From: Burkholderiaceae bacterium
GTDB taxonomy: Bacteria > Pseudomonadota > Gammaproteobacteria > Burkholderiales > Burkholderiaceae_C
Direction: 5' to 3'
Assembly (NCBI GenBank): GCA_026125795.1
Contig: JAHCKM010000001.1
Coordinates: 1,674,001-1,738,000 of the forward strand
DNA length: 64,000 nt
A model generated the notes under the pieces. That model saw only the letters and a list, made by a program, of their open reading frames with translations. It was not told the DNA's origin and did no database searches. Both the position numbers and the translations under genes were made by a program. Shown one piece after another: positions 1 through 8,030 of the stretch (within the stretch, counting starts at the first letter, position 1; the number at the start of each line of letters is the position of its first letter).

Positions 1-817
1 GGCCGAACGCGGTGATCACCTCGTCAAAGATCAGCAGCATGCCGTGCTCGGTGCAGATCTCGCGCAGGCGCTGCAGATAGCCGCGCGGCGGCACGATGAC
101 GCCGGCCGAGCCGGAGAAGGGCTCGACGATCACCGCCGCGATGGTGGACGCGTCGTGCAGCTGGATCAGCTGCAGGAGATCATCGGCCAGCGCAGCGCCG
201 TGCGGGCCCTCGGCGGGCGGCATGCCGCGGTGGAAGCTGCCCGCCGGCGGCTGCGTGTGCGGCAGGTGGTCCGCCTCCACGCCTTGGCCGAACAGCTTGC
301 GGTTGCCCACCATGCCACCGACCGAGATGCCGCCAAAGTTGACGCCGTGATAGCCCTTGGCGCGACCGATCAGGCGCGACTTGCCGGCCTGGCCGCGGAT
401 GCGCCAGTACGCACGCGCCATCTTCAGTGCGGTGTCGGCCGCCTCCGAACCCGAGCCGCAGAAGAACACGCGGTTCAGGCCGGCCGGCACCCGCTCGACG
501 ATCTTGTTCGCCAGCTCGAACGACAGCGGGTGCGCGAACTGGAAAGCCGGTGAATAGTCGAGCGTCTCGGCCTGCCGGCTCAGCGTATCGACGATTTCCT
601 TGTGGCCGTGACCCAGGCCGGTGCACCACAGGCCGGACAGCCCGTCGAACACCCGGCGGCCGTCGTGCGTGGTGTACCAGCGCCCTGCGGCGCCGGTGAT
701 CAGGCGCGGGTTCGCCAGGAACTGCCGATTGCCGGTAAACGGCATCCAGTGTGCGGCCAGCCACGCGGCATCGGTGTGGGTCGTGGCGGTTGAGCTGTGG
801 GGGTCGCGTGCATTCAT
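1..817 (-). CDS. omega-amino acid:pyruvate aminotransferase (class III), N-terminal part
   Basis: This is the first 272 codons of a PLP-dependent class III aminotransferase that runs off the left edge of the window. The reverse-strand reading begins MNARDPHSSTATTHTDAAWL and contains the family signatures GLSGLWCTGLGHGH, RVFFCGSGSEAADTALKMAR, YHGVNFGG and LLIFDEVITAFG. The PLP-binding lysine lies outside the window. Members move an amino group from beta-alanine or other omega-amino acids to pyruvate, giving alanine. The start is supported by GAGGAA about 8 bases upstream, overlapping the end of the upstream alanine dehydrogenase gene (10-bp gap). The pairing makes sense: the aminotransferase produces alanine and the dehydrogenase deaminates it back to pyruvate. 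Confidence 0.88.
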   Translation of the reverse strand, partial: MNARDPHSSTATTHTDAAWLAAHWMPFTGNRQFLANPRLITGAAGRWYTTHDGRRVFDGLSGLWCTGLGHGHKEIVDTLSRQAETLDYSPAFQFAHPLSFELANKIVERVPAGLNRVFFCGSGSEAADTALKMARAYWRIRGQAGKSRLIGRAKGYHGVNFGGISVGGMVGNRKLFGQGVEADHLPHTQPPAGSFHRGMPPAEGPHGAALADDLLQLIQLHDASTIAAVIVEPFSGSAGVIVPPRGYLQRLREICTEHGMLLIFDEVITAFG

Positions 818-826
818 GGTGGTTCC

Positions 827-1942
827 TCAGGCGATTGCCGCCTCGGCGGCGCGGTAGGCGTATCCCAGGTCGTGTGCCACCGCTTCGTGGGTGACCTCGC
901 CGAGGCACACGTTCAATCCGTTGCGCAGGTGCGGGTCCTGCCGCATCGCGGCCGCCCATCCCAGGTCGGCCAAGGCCAGTCCGTGGGCCAGCGTGGCGTT
1001 GTTCAGCGCCAGCGTCGATGTGCGCGCCACGGCGCCGGGCATGTTGGCGACGCAGTAGTGCACCACGCCGTCGACCCGATAGGTCGGATCGTCGTGCGTC
1101 GTCGGTCTGGAGGTTTCGAAGCAGCCGCCCTGGTCGATCGCCACGTCGACCACCACGCTGCCCGGCTTCATCGCCGACACGATCTGGCGCGTGACCAGCT
1201 TGGGCGCGGCAGCGCCTGGAACCAGCACGCCGCCGATCACGACATCGGCGTCGAGCACGGCCTCTTCGATGGAGGCTGCGGTGGAGTACCGCGTGCCGAC
1301 GCGGTTGCCGAACAGAAGATCGAGATGGCGCAGCCGCTCGGCGTTCTTGTCCAGCACCGTCACGCGCGCGCCCATGCCCACCGCCATCTGCAGCGCATGG
1401 GTGCCGACCACGCCGCCGCCGATGATCACCACGTGCGCAGCGGCCACGCCGGGCACGCCGCCGAGCAGCACGCCCATGCCGCCCTTTGACTTTTCGAGGT
1501 GCGCGGCGGCCGCGTGGATCGCCATGCGGCCGGCCACCTCGCTCATCGGCGCCAGCAACGGCAGCCCGCCACCGGGTGCCGTGATGGTCTCGTAGGCCAC
1601 GCACACGGCGCCCGACTGCAGCAGCGCCGCCGTCTGCCGGGGGTCGGGCGCCAGGTGCAGGTAGGTGTACAGCACCTGGCCGCGCCGCAACATCGCGCAC
1701 TCGGCCGGTTGCGGCTCCTTCACCTTGACGATCATCTCGGCCTCGCCGAACACGCTGGCGGCATCGGGTGCGATGCGCGCCCCGGCCTGCTGGTACTGCG
1801 CGTCGCTCATGCCGATCGCGGCGCCGGCGCCGGATTGCACCAGCACCTGGTGGCCGTGCGCGACGAACTCGCGCACGCTCGCCGGCGTCAGGCCGACCCG
1901 GTATTCATGGTTCTTGATCTCGGTGGGGACACCGATGCGCAT
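827..1942 (-). CDS. ald: alanine dehydrogenase
   Basis: This 371-residue protein is full length for NAD-dependent alanine dehydrogenase, which interconverts L-alanine and pyruvate plus ammonia in the cytoplasm. It starts MRIGVPTEIKNHEYRVGLTP, the conserved opening of the family. The catalytic Lys75 (VKVKEPQPAE) and His96 (TYLHLAPD) are present, and the Rossmann motif IIGGGVVGTHAL lies near residue 172. It is the first gene of a minus-strand operon with the aminotransferase and is divergent from a LysR-type regulator, so it is probably controlled by that regulator. Together the two genes could deaminate beta-alanine or a related omega-amino acid. Confidence 0.94.
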   Translation of the reverse strand: MRIGVPTEIKNHEYRVGLTPASVREFVAHGHQVLVQSGAGAAIGMSDAQYQQAGARIAPDAASVFGEAEMIVKVKEPQPAECAMLRRGQVLYTYLHLAPDPRQTAALLQSGAVCVAYETITAPGGGLPLLAPMSEVAGRMAIHAAAAHLEKSKGGMGVLLGGVPGVAAAHVVIIGGGVVGTHALQMAVGMGARVTVLDKNAERLRHLDLLFGNRVGTRYSTAASIEEAVLDADVVIGGVLVPGAAAPKLVTRQIVSAMKPGSVVVDVAIDQGGCFETSRPTTHDDPTYRVDGVVHYCVANMPGAVARTSTLALNNATLAHGLALADLGWAAAMRQDPHLRNGLNVCLGEVTHEAVAHDLGYAYRAAEAAIA

Positions 1943-1967
1943 ACCCGCTCCTCGCGCCGTCGCGATG

Positions 1968-1990
1968 CACCATGGTGGCGTGGTCCATGG
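1968..1990. promoter_or_regulatory. candidate operator between ald and its LysR regulator
   Basis: The 89-bp divergent region holds a perfect 10-bp palindrome CACCATGGTG (1968-1977) and a second CCATGG core 15 bp further on (1985-1990). Paired palindromic cores at this spacing in a LysR-divergent promoter are typical of regulator binding sites. The assignment is inferred from position and symmetry only. Confidence 0.35.
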
Positions 1991-2031
1991 TTGAATACAA
2001 GCACGAAATCCGCCAATTCACTTGACTGATC

Positions 2032-2973
2032 ATGCAAGTAAGCGCGAGGACCAGGGCCCTGCTGGGCCAGGTGGGCGACGTCGATCTGCGCCTGCTGCGC
2101 GTGTTCAAGGCGGTCGCCGATTGCGGCGGCATGGCTGCGGCCGAGTTGGAGCTCGACATCTCGATGTCGGCGATCAGCCGGCATGTCAAGGACCTGGAGA
2201 CCCGGCTGGGACTCGTGTTGTGTGCGCGCGGCCGCTCCGGATTCAGGCTGACGCCCGAGGGTGAGCTGCTCTATGGCGCCGCCGAACAGCTGCTGTCGGC
2301 CACCGAGGCGTTTCGCAGCCGGCTGCACGAGATCCATCGCCGCATCGGCGGCGACCTGCACGTGGCGGTGTTTGACAAGACGGCCAGCAACCCGCTGTCG
2401 CGCATCGCCGAGGCCGTGGCGCTGTTCCGCGACCGGGCGCCCGAGGTGCGGCTGCACCTGCACGTGGGCACCATCGCGATGATCGAGCGCGGCGTGATCG
2501 ACGGCCAGTACCACCTCGGTGTCATCCCCGAACATCGGCGATCCGAGAGCCTGGTGTACGAGGACCTGTTCGGCGAGACGATGCTCCTATACGCCGGCCG
2601 CGGCCATGACTGGTTCACGGCCGCCAAACGCAGACGCAGCTGGTCCGAGCTGCGGCGACAGTCGCTGGCCGCGCTCGGCTACCACTCGCCGAACCTGATC
2701 ACCGCGCAGAAGCACCGGCTCGAGCGCGAAGCCACGGCATCGGACCAGGAGGCCATCGCCACGCTGATCCTGTCGGGCCGCTACGTCGGTTTCCTGCCCG
2801 ATCACTACGCCGAGCCGTTCGTGCGCGGCGGCCGCATGCGCGCGGTGGCCAGCGACACCTTCTTCTATCGATGCCGCTTCTCGTGCATCCACCGGCGCGC
2901 ACCGGCGCCGCTGCGGCTGGCCGATGCGTTTCGTGCGGCGCTTCTTCAGGCCCATGCCGCGACGCAAGCCTAG
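2032..2973 (+). CDS. LysR-family transcriptional regulator
   Basis: This 313-residue protein has an N-terminal winged helix-turn-helix (about residues 18-77, RLLRVFKAVADCGGMAAAEL then MSAISRHVKDLETRLG) followed by a LysR substrate-binding domain. It is transcribed away from ald and the aminotransferase gene, the usual arrangement for a LysR protein that controls its divergent neighbours. The inducer cannot be read from sequence; an amino acid such as beta-alanine is possible. The helix-turn-helix is full length although a leader of about 17 residues precedes it. The arms ACTTG and CAAGT flank the start codon (2020-2039), which could allow autoregulation. Confidence 0.88.
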   Translation: MQVSARTRALLGQVGDVDLRLLRVFKAVADCGGMAAAELELDISMSAISRHVKDLETRLGLVLCARGRSGFRLTPEGELLYGAAEQLLSATEAFRSRLHEIHRRIGGDLHVAVFDKTASNPLSRIAEAVALFRDRAPEVRLHLHVGTIAMIERGVIDGQYHLGVIPEHRRSESLVYEDLFGETMLLYAGRGHDWFTAAKRRRSWSELRRQSLAALGYHSPNLITAQKHRLEREATASDQEAIATLILSGRYVGFLPDHYAEPFVRGGRMRAVASDTFFYRCRFSCIHRRAPAPLRLADAFRAALLQAHAATQA

Positions 2974-3067
2974 GGCATATCCGTTTCGTATGGGTCGATC
3001 ACAATCGAGTATTTGATCCTGCGGGGTCGGCGTGTCAATCTGGATGCGTGCCGTCAACGCATCCCGC

Positions 3068-4501
3068 ATGAACGACGATCTCTGCTTCTGGCCGGCCACC
3101 CGGCTGCGCGCGGCCATCGGGCGCCGGGAGCTGTCGCCGGTGGAACTGCTGCAGGCGGTGCTGCAGCGCGCGGAACGACTGCACGAGCGGCTCAACTGCT
3201 TCATCACGCTGTGCCACGATGAGGCGCTGCGCGATGCGCGCGCGGCCGAGAGCGCCGTGATGCGCGGCGAGCCGCTCGGCCTGCTGCACGGCATCCCGTA
3301 CGCCTGCAAGGATCTGGTCAACACGCGCGGCGTGCGCACGACGCTCGGCTCCAGGCTGTACGCGGCCCACATCCCCGACCACGATGCGGTCGCGGTGCAG
3401 CGGCTGCGCGCGCAGGGCGCCATCCTCATCGGCAAGACGACCACGTCGGAGTTCGGTGCCAAGTGCCTCACCGATGCGCCGTTGTTCGGGCGCACGCCAA
3501 ACGCCTGGAACCCGCAGCACACCAGCGGCGGCTCCAGCGGCGGCGCCGCCGTCGCGGTGGCCAGCGGCATCGCGCCGATCGGCGTGGCCACCGACGGCGG
3601 CGGCTCCACGCGCATACCGGCCGCGTGCAACGGCGTGGTGGGGCTGAAGCAGAGCATCGGCGTCGTGCCGCATTCGCAGGTGCTCGACGTGTTCGGCAAC
3701 CTGACCTACGTGACGCCGATGTCGCGCACGGTCGCCGACACCGCGTTGATGTTGCAGGCGATGGCCGGCGAGGATGCGTGCGATCCGTGGTCTGCCGGCG
3801 TGCGACCGGCCGACTACCTCGCTGCTGCGGCGGCGCTGCCGGATCTGCGCGGCAAGCGCGTGTTGTTCGCGTTGGCGCCAGCCGGGCGCCCGATCGCCGC
3901 GGACGTCCGCGCGTGTTTCCTGCGCGCCATCGGCCGCCTGCAGGACTTGGGGGCCGAGCTGGTCGAGATGCCGACCGACGGATGGGACATCGAGCCGCTG
4001 TGGCGCACCATCAACCACACGGTGTGGCGCGCGCGCTTCGTGTCGCTGACCGAGGCGAACCCGGGGGAGCTGAGTCCATCGCTGATCCGCCAGTTGGAGC
4101 TGGCCAACCGGTACAGCGCGGTGGACTACCAGAGCGCCAACTTCGAGCGCACCCGGCTGTTCCGCCGCGTGCAGGGTCTGCTGGCCGCGCACGATTTCAT
4201 CGTGGTGCCGACGCTGTCGCGCACCGCGCCGTCGATCGAACAGGATCTGTTCGACCCGCTGGAGATCGACGGGGGCTCGCATGCGGAGATGCGACCGAAC
4301 TGGTTTCCCTGGACGATGCCGTTCAACCTGACCGGCCATCCGGCGATCACCTTGCCCTGCGGATTCGGTGCCGATGGGTTGCCCGTCGGCGTGCAACTGG
4401 TCGGTCGCCTGCGCGGCGAAGCCGAGCTGCTGCAGGCGAGTGCGCTGTTCGAACGCGCGAGCGATCTGCTCGGTCGCTGGCCCAACCTGGAGACGTCATG
4501 A
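3068..4501 (+). CDS. amidase (amidase signature family)
   Basis: This is a 477-residue amidohydrolase with the Ser-cisSer-Lys triad of the amidase signature family: Lys81 (YACKDLV), the cis-serine in HTSGGSSGGA (about 156), and the nucleophile in ATDGGGSTRIPA (Ser180). Such enzymes hydrolyse amides or carbamates to acid and ammonia in the cytoplasm; the substrate here is unknown. ATG 3068 was chosen because family similarity begins there, but GTG 3032 and ATG 3044 are in frame and no start has a strong ribosome binding site. The stop overlaps the next start (ATGA), so it is translationally coupled to a Bug-type receptor gene. Confidence 0.87.
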   Translation: MNDDLCFWPATRLRAAIGRRELSPVELLQAVLQRAERLHERLNCFITLCHDEALRDARAAESAVMRGEPLGLLHGIPYACKDLVNTRGVRTTLGSRLYAAHIPDHDAVAVQRLRAQGAILIGKTTTSEFGAKCLTDAPLFGRTPNAWNPQHTSGGSSGGAAVAVASGIAPIGVATDGGGSTRIPAACNGVVGLKQSIGVVPHSQVLDVFGNLTYVTPMSRTVADTALMLQAMAGEDACDPWSAGVRPADYLAAAAALPDLRGKRVLFALAPAGRPIAADVRACFLRAIGRLQDLGAELVEMPTDGWDIEPLWRTINHTVWRARFVSLTEANPGELSPSLIRQLELANRYSAVDYQSANFERTRLFRRVQGLLAAHDFIVVPTLSRTAPSIEQDLFDPLEIDGGSHAEMRPNWFPWTMPFNLTGHPAITLPCGFGADGLPVGVQLVGRLRGEAELLQASALFERASDLLGRWPNLETS

Positions 4502-5481
4502 CACTCACATTCATTCGTCGCCTGGCGCTGGCGGCACTTCCACTGTGGCTGGCGGTGTTCGCGCTGCCGGTCTCGGCTCAGCGCACGGAGCCGCTGCGCA
4601 TCGTGGTGGGCTTCCCACCCGGCGGCGCTCTCGACATGCTCGCGCGCGCGATGGCGGAGCATCTGCGTGCCGCGGGAGAGGAGCAGGTCCTGGTCGAGAA
4701 CAAACCCGGCGCGTCGACGCGCATCTCCATCGACTACGTGCGCACCGCGGCGCCGAACGGCCGCACCGTGCTGCTGTCATCGAATGCGCCGCTGGTGATC
4801 TTTCCGATGACGTATCGCAGCCTGAGCTACGACCTGGAGCGGGATTTCATCCCGGTGGCGCATCTTGCCGAAGTGCCCACCGTGATCTCGACCGCTGCCG
4901 ATCGGCCCTACCGGTCGCTGCGCGAATACATCACGTGGGTGCGCGAAGATCCGACGCGCGGGAGCGTCGGGCTGGCGTCGCTGGGTGGATTGCTTCACTT
5001 CTCCGTGCTCGGGATGGGGCGCGAGCTCGGCCTCACGCTGACGCCGGTACCGTACAAAGGCGGCGCCCCGCTCGTGACCGACCTCGTCGGTGGTCACGTC
5101 CCGTTGTCGAGCGATGCGCTGGCGAGCCAGATGGAGCTGCACCGCAGCGGCAAGGTGCGCATCCTCGCCGTCTCCGGCACCAAGCGAATCGCCGCACTGC
5201 CCGATGTGCCCACGGCGCGCGAAGCCGGTGTCAATGCCTTCGATCATGCCAATGCCGCCTACGGCGCCTACGTGCCCGCCGGCACGCCGCCCGACGTGGT
5301 GCAGAAGCTGGAGTCGGCACTGATGACCGCGCTGCGCAGTCCGCAGGTCAAGGAGGCGGTGAACCGCGGGGGTCTGGTGGCGACCGGGCTGCCCGGCAAG
5401 GACCTGCGGCGCATCCTCGACGAAGAGCGCCGCTTCTGGCGCCCGATCGTGCAGGCCTCCGGGTTCCGCAGCGAGGACTAG
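4498..5481 (+). CDS. Bug-family periplasmic substrate-binding receptor
   Basis: This 327-residue protein has a Sec signal peptide (RRLALAALPLWLAVFALPVSAQ, cleavage near residue 27) and the Bug/TctC core: IVVGFPPGGALDMLAR, LVENKPGAST, PYKGGAPLVTDLVGGHV, and the C-terminal RFWRPIVQASGF. Bug proteins bind carboxylates or small amides in the periplasm. No TctA/TctB membrane pair is encoded nearby, so the transporter partner is elsewhere or the protein has a sensing role. It overlaps the amidase stop by 4 bp and has GGAG ahead of its start. Co-transcription with the amidase and aldolase suggests it captures the substrate of that pathway. Confidence 0.9.
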   Translation: MTLTFIRRLALAALPLWLAVFALPVSAQRTEPLRIVVGFPPGGALDMLARAMAEHLRAAGEEQVLVENKPGASTRISIDYVRTAAPNGRTVLLSSNAPLVIFPMTYRSLSYDLERDFIPVAHLAEVPTVISTAADRPYRSLREYITWVREDPTRGSVGLASLGGLLHFSVLGMGRELGLTLTPVPYKGGAPLVTDLVGGHVPLSSDALASQMELHRSGKVRILAVSGTKRIAALPDVPTAREAGVNAFDHANAAYGAYVPAGTPPDVVQKLESALMTALRSPQVKEAVNRGGLVATGLPGKDLRRILDEERRFWRPIVQASGFRSED

Positions 5482-5491
5482 GAGACCGCCC

Positions 5492-6253
5492 ATGAAGACC
5501 GACATGGACCCCGCCGAGTGGCAGCTGCGCTGCGAGCTGGCCGCGTGTTACCAGCTGACCGACCTGTACGGCATGTCCGACCTCGCGTCGACCCACATCT
5601 CGGTGATGCTGCCCGGCGCGGCGCATCACTTTCTGGTCAATCCGCTCGGCGTGCTGTTTGACGAGATGCGCGCGTCCGATCTGCTGAAGGTCGATCTGCA
5701 CGGGCGTGTCATCGGCGGCGATCCGGCGCTGCTCAACCCGGCCGGCTTCGTGATCCACAGCGCGATCCACCTCGCGCAGTCGGACATCGTCTGCGTGATG
5801 CACAGCCACACGCGCGCCAACAACGCGATCGCGATGCAGGCCACCGGCCTGCGCCCCTTGAGCCAGAAAGCCTGCGTGATGCTCGACTTCGTCGGCTACC
5901 ACGACTACGAGGGCGCGGCGCTCGACGAAGACGAGCGCGAGCGCCTGGTGCGCGACCTCGGCGCCGAGGGCCGGGTGCTGATCCTGCGCAACCACGGCGC
6001 GCTCACCGTCGGCCGCACGGTGGGTGAGGCGTTCTGCTGGATGCATCGCCTCGAGACGGCCTGCAAGTACCAGATCGACGGCCTGGCCGGCGGCCAGCCG
6101 CTGCACGAGCTGTCCGAGGCGACGATCCGGCACACGCGCGCCCAGGGCCGCAAGATGCTCGGCCCCGGCGGATTCCTCGAGACCGGCAAGGTGGAGTGGC
6201 CCGGCCTGCTGCGCAAGCTCGAGCGCGAGCGCGGCACCTCGTACCGGACCTGA
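5492..6253 (+). CDS. class II aldolase/adducin family protein
   Basis: This 253-residue protein matches the class II aldolase/adducin fold: the zinc-site histidines appear in VMHSHTRANNA (about residue 107) and in ILRNHGALTVG (about residue 165). Bacterial members cleave or epimerise sugar phosphates or act on small hydroxyacids; related proteins in Bug-linked operons are usually of unknown substrate. It lies 10 bp after the Bug receptor gene and its binding site GGAG overlaps that gene's stop codon, so it is the third gene of the amidase operon. The real reaction cannot be assigned. Confidence 0.85.
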   Translation: MKTDMDPAEWQLRCELAACYQLTDLYGMSDLASTHISVMLPGAAHHFLVNPLGVLFDEMRASDLLKVDLHGRVIGGDPALLNPAGFVIHSAIHLAQSDIVCVMHSHTRANNAIAMQATGLRPLSQKACVMLDFVGYHDYEGAALDEDERERLVRDLGAEGRVLILRNHGALTVGRTVGEAFCWMHRLETACKYQIDGLAGGQPLHELSEATIRHTRAQGRKMLGPGGFLETGKVEWPGLLRKLERERGTSYRT

Positions 6254-6256
6254 GCA

Positions 6257-6275
6257 GCGCGCCGGCCCGGCGCGC
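6257..6275. terminator. GC-rich hairpin between convergent genes
   Basis: Perfect 9-bp arms GCGCGCCGG and CCGGCGCGC with a one-base loop lie in the 33-bp gap between the aldolase gene and the convergent GntR gene. There is no T-run, so it would be an atypical bidirectional terminator or a transcript-end stabiliser. Confidence 0.45.
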
Positions 6276-6286
6276 GAGCGCGAGCC

Positions 6287-6973
6287 TCAGAGAAACGAGA
6301 ACGCCGTCGACTGCTCGAACGCATCGCGGATGTGCTGGATGCGTTCGCGGTTGAGCCGTTCGGCCAGTGCCGCGTCGCCGCGCGTGATCGCGGCGAGCAG
6401 CTTCTCGTGCTCGGTGATCGAGGCTTCCATGCGGCCGGGCAGCACCGCCGTGCGGTTGCCCACCAGCCGCAGGCGGTTCTCGATCACCAGCACGTGTTCG
6501 GCCAGCGACTCGCTGCGGCAGCACTCGACCAGCGCGCGCCGGAACGCCAGCGCGTGGTCCAGGTAGGAGGCCACGTCGCCCTTGCGCGCGGCCTCGGTGA
6601 GGCGGCGCAGCGAGGTCTTGAGGCGCTGCAGGTGGGCGTCGTCCATGTGCCGCGTCGCCAGGCGCGCCACCAGGCCCTCGAGCACCTCGCGGATCTCGAG
6701 CAGCTCGAGCACCTCGTCGGGTGAGAGCTGCTTGACGGTGACGCCGACGAAGGGCACGCGCGACAACAGGCGCTCGACCTCGAGCTGGCGGATGGCCTCG
6801 CGGATCGGCGTGCGACTGACCTCGAACTCTGCCGCCAGGTCCTGCTCGGTCAGCTTGGTGCCGGGCCTGAGCTCACCGCGCAGGATGGCCGACCGGATCT
6901 TGTCGGCGACCTGCTCGACCGACAGTTGCTGCGGCGCTCGCTTGCGCGCGGTGGCCGATTTGGAGGCGCTCAT
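6287..6973 (-). CDS. GntR-family regulator with FCD domain
   Basis: This 228-residue protein has an N-terminal GntR winged helix (about residues 15-80, ending SRTPIREAIRQLEVERLLSRVPFVGVTVK) and a C-terminal FCD ligand domain whose metal-site residues fall in DHALAFRRALVECC and EHEKLLAAI. FCD regulators usually repress catabolic operons and respond to a carboxylate. It follows the minus-strand Bug receptor gene by 25 bp and is probably the last gene of the operon that begins with the choline-sulfatase-like gene. ATG 6973 was chosen; an upstream extension in the same frame would enter the Bug gene and looks spurious. Confidence 0.88.
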   Translation of the reverse strand: MSASKSATARKRAPQQLSVEQVADKIRSAILRGELRPGTKLTEQDLAAEFEVSRTPIREAIRQLEVERLLSRVPFVGVTVKQLSPDEVLELLEIREVLEGLVARLATRHMDDAHLQRLKTSLRRLTEAARKGDVASYLDHALAFRRALVECCRSESLAEHVLVIENRLRLVGNRTAVLPGRMEASITEHEKLLAAITRGDAALAERLNRERIQHIRDAFEQSTAFSFL

Positions 6974-6979
6974 GCGCCT

Positions 6980-6989
6980 CTTATACAAG
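6980..6989. promoter_or_regulatory. possible GntR operator half-site
   Basis: CTTATACAAG lies 7 bp before the GntR start codon. It is near-symmetrical and resembles the TTGTATACAA-like sites bound by FCD-type GntR proteins, so autoregulation is possible. The gap here is only 25 bp, which limits it to control of the regulator gene itself. Confidence 0.3.
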
Positions 6990-6998
6990 ACAGGCGGC

Positions 6999-7955
6999 TC
7001 ACTCCAGCTTGGCGCCCGATTCCTTGACGACGGCGCCCCAGCGCGCGACCTCGCTGCGCAGGAACGCCTTGAACTGCTCGGCCGAGCTCGCGCGCGGCCG
7101 CCCACCCAGCGAGACGATGCGCTGCGAGAACTCGTCGGAACGCACGATCCTGGAGAGCTCCAGGCTCAGCCTCTCCACCGTCTGCGCCGGCGTGCCGGCC
7201 GGGGCCAGCATGCCGACCCAAGGCACCAGGTCGAAGCCTTCCAGGCCGCTTTCGGACAAGGTGGGGATCGATCGCAGCGCGGACACGCGCTCGGACGAAC
7301 TGACGGCGATCGCGCGCACCTTGCCGCCGGCCAGGAACGGTTGTGCCCCGGCGTAGGCATCGAACGACACCTGCACCTCGCCGGCGGCGAGGTCGGTCAG
7401 CGACTTGGCCGCCCCGACGTACGGCACGTGGGTCATCTGGATGCCGGTGCGCCGCATCAGCTCCGTCATCGCGAGGTGCGACACCGAGCCGTTGCCGGGC
7501 GACGAGTAGTTGATCGCGCCGGGATGGGCCCGCACATGGTCCAGCAGCTCGCGCAACGATCCGATCGGCAGCTTGCTGTTGACCATGAGCACGAGCGGTG
7601 CGTCGTACACCAGGCCGATCGGTTCGAAGTCGCGCACGCTGTCGTAGCGAATCTTGCTGTAGAGGAACGGGTTGCCGGCCAGCGCGGCCGATGCCGACAG
7701 CGTCAGCGTCGATCCATCGGCGGGCATGCGGGCGAAAGCGGCGAGCGCGACGCTGCCCGCCTGCCCCGGCATGTTCTCGACGATCAGCGTGCGCCCGAGC
7801 GAGGGCCCGAGCCGCTCGACCAGCAGCCGCGCCACCACGTCCACCGACTGTCCGGGTGGATAGCCGACGATCATCTTGCCGACTTCCTTCTGCGCCTGCG
7901 CGCCCGCGCAGGCAACGAACAGCACGACGCCGAGGATGCGAGTGACGATGTTCAT
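6999..7955 (-). CDS. Bug-family periplasmic substrate-binding receptor
   Basis: This 318-residue Bug/TctC receptor has a short signal peptide (MNIVTRILGVVLFVACAGAQAQ) and the core motifs MIVGYPPGQSVDVVARLL, LIVENMPGQAGSVA and VPYVGAAKSLTDLAAGEV, ending RWGAVVKESGAKLE. It should bind a small carboxylate in the periplasm. The start is preceded by AAGGGAG, which forms the 3' end of a 75-bp structured repeat. That repeat is also open in this frame, so a 25-residue N-terminal extension is possible on paper, but the extension would bury the signal peptide and is not favoured. An IS110 element separates it from mmsB, its likely former operon neighbour. Confidence 0.9.
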   Translation of the reverse strand: MNIVTRILGVVLFVACAGAQAQKEVGKMIVGYPPGQSVDVVARLLVERLGPSLGRTLIVENMPGQAGSVALAAFARMPADGSTLTLSASAALAGNPFLYSKIRYDSVRDFEPIGLVYDAPLVLMVNSKLPIGSLRELLDHVRAHPGAINYSSPGNGSVSHLAMTELMRRTGIQMTHVPYVGAAKSLTDLAAGEVQVSFDAYAGAQPFLAGGKVRAIAVSSSERVSALRSIPTLSESGLEGFDLVPWVGMLAPAGTPAQTVERLSLELSRIVRSDEFSQRIVSLGGRPRASSAEQFKAFLRSEVARWGAVVKESGAKLE

Positions 7956-8030
7956 CGGTGCTCCCTTGGCGCTGCGCGCCTGTCCCTCCGGGAGGGAATG
8001 AGTCCCTTCGGGCGGCCGAGCGGGGCTCAT
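7956..8030 (-). repeat. 75-bp structured 5'-UTR repeat, copy A
   Basis: Read on the minus strand, this unit begins ATGAGCCCC, forms three successive stem-loops and ends in the Shine-Dalgarno AAGGGAG directly before the Bug start at 7955. It matches the tandem copies at 13560-13702. The third stem here is GGCGC-GCA-GCGCC where the other copies have GGGCC-GAA-GGCCC, two compensatory base-pair swaps. The unit is 25 codons long and open in the Bug frame. I do not know a name for this element. Confidence 0.75.
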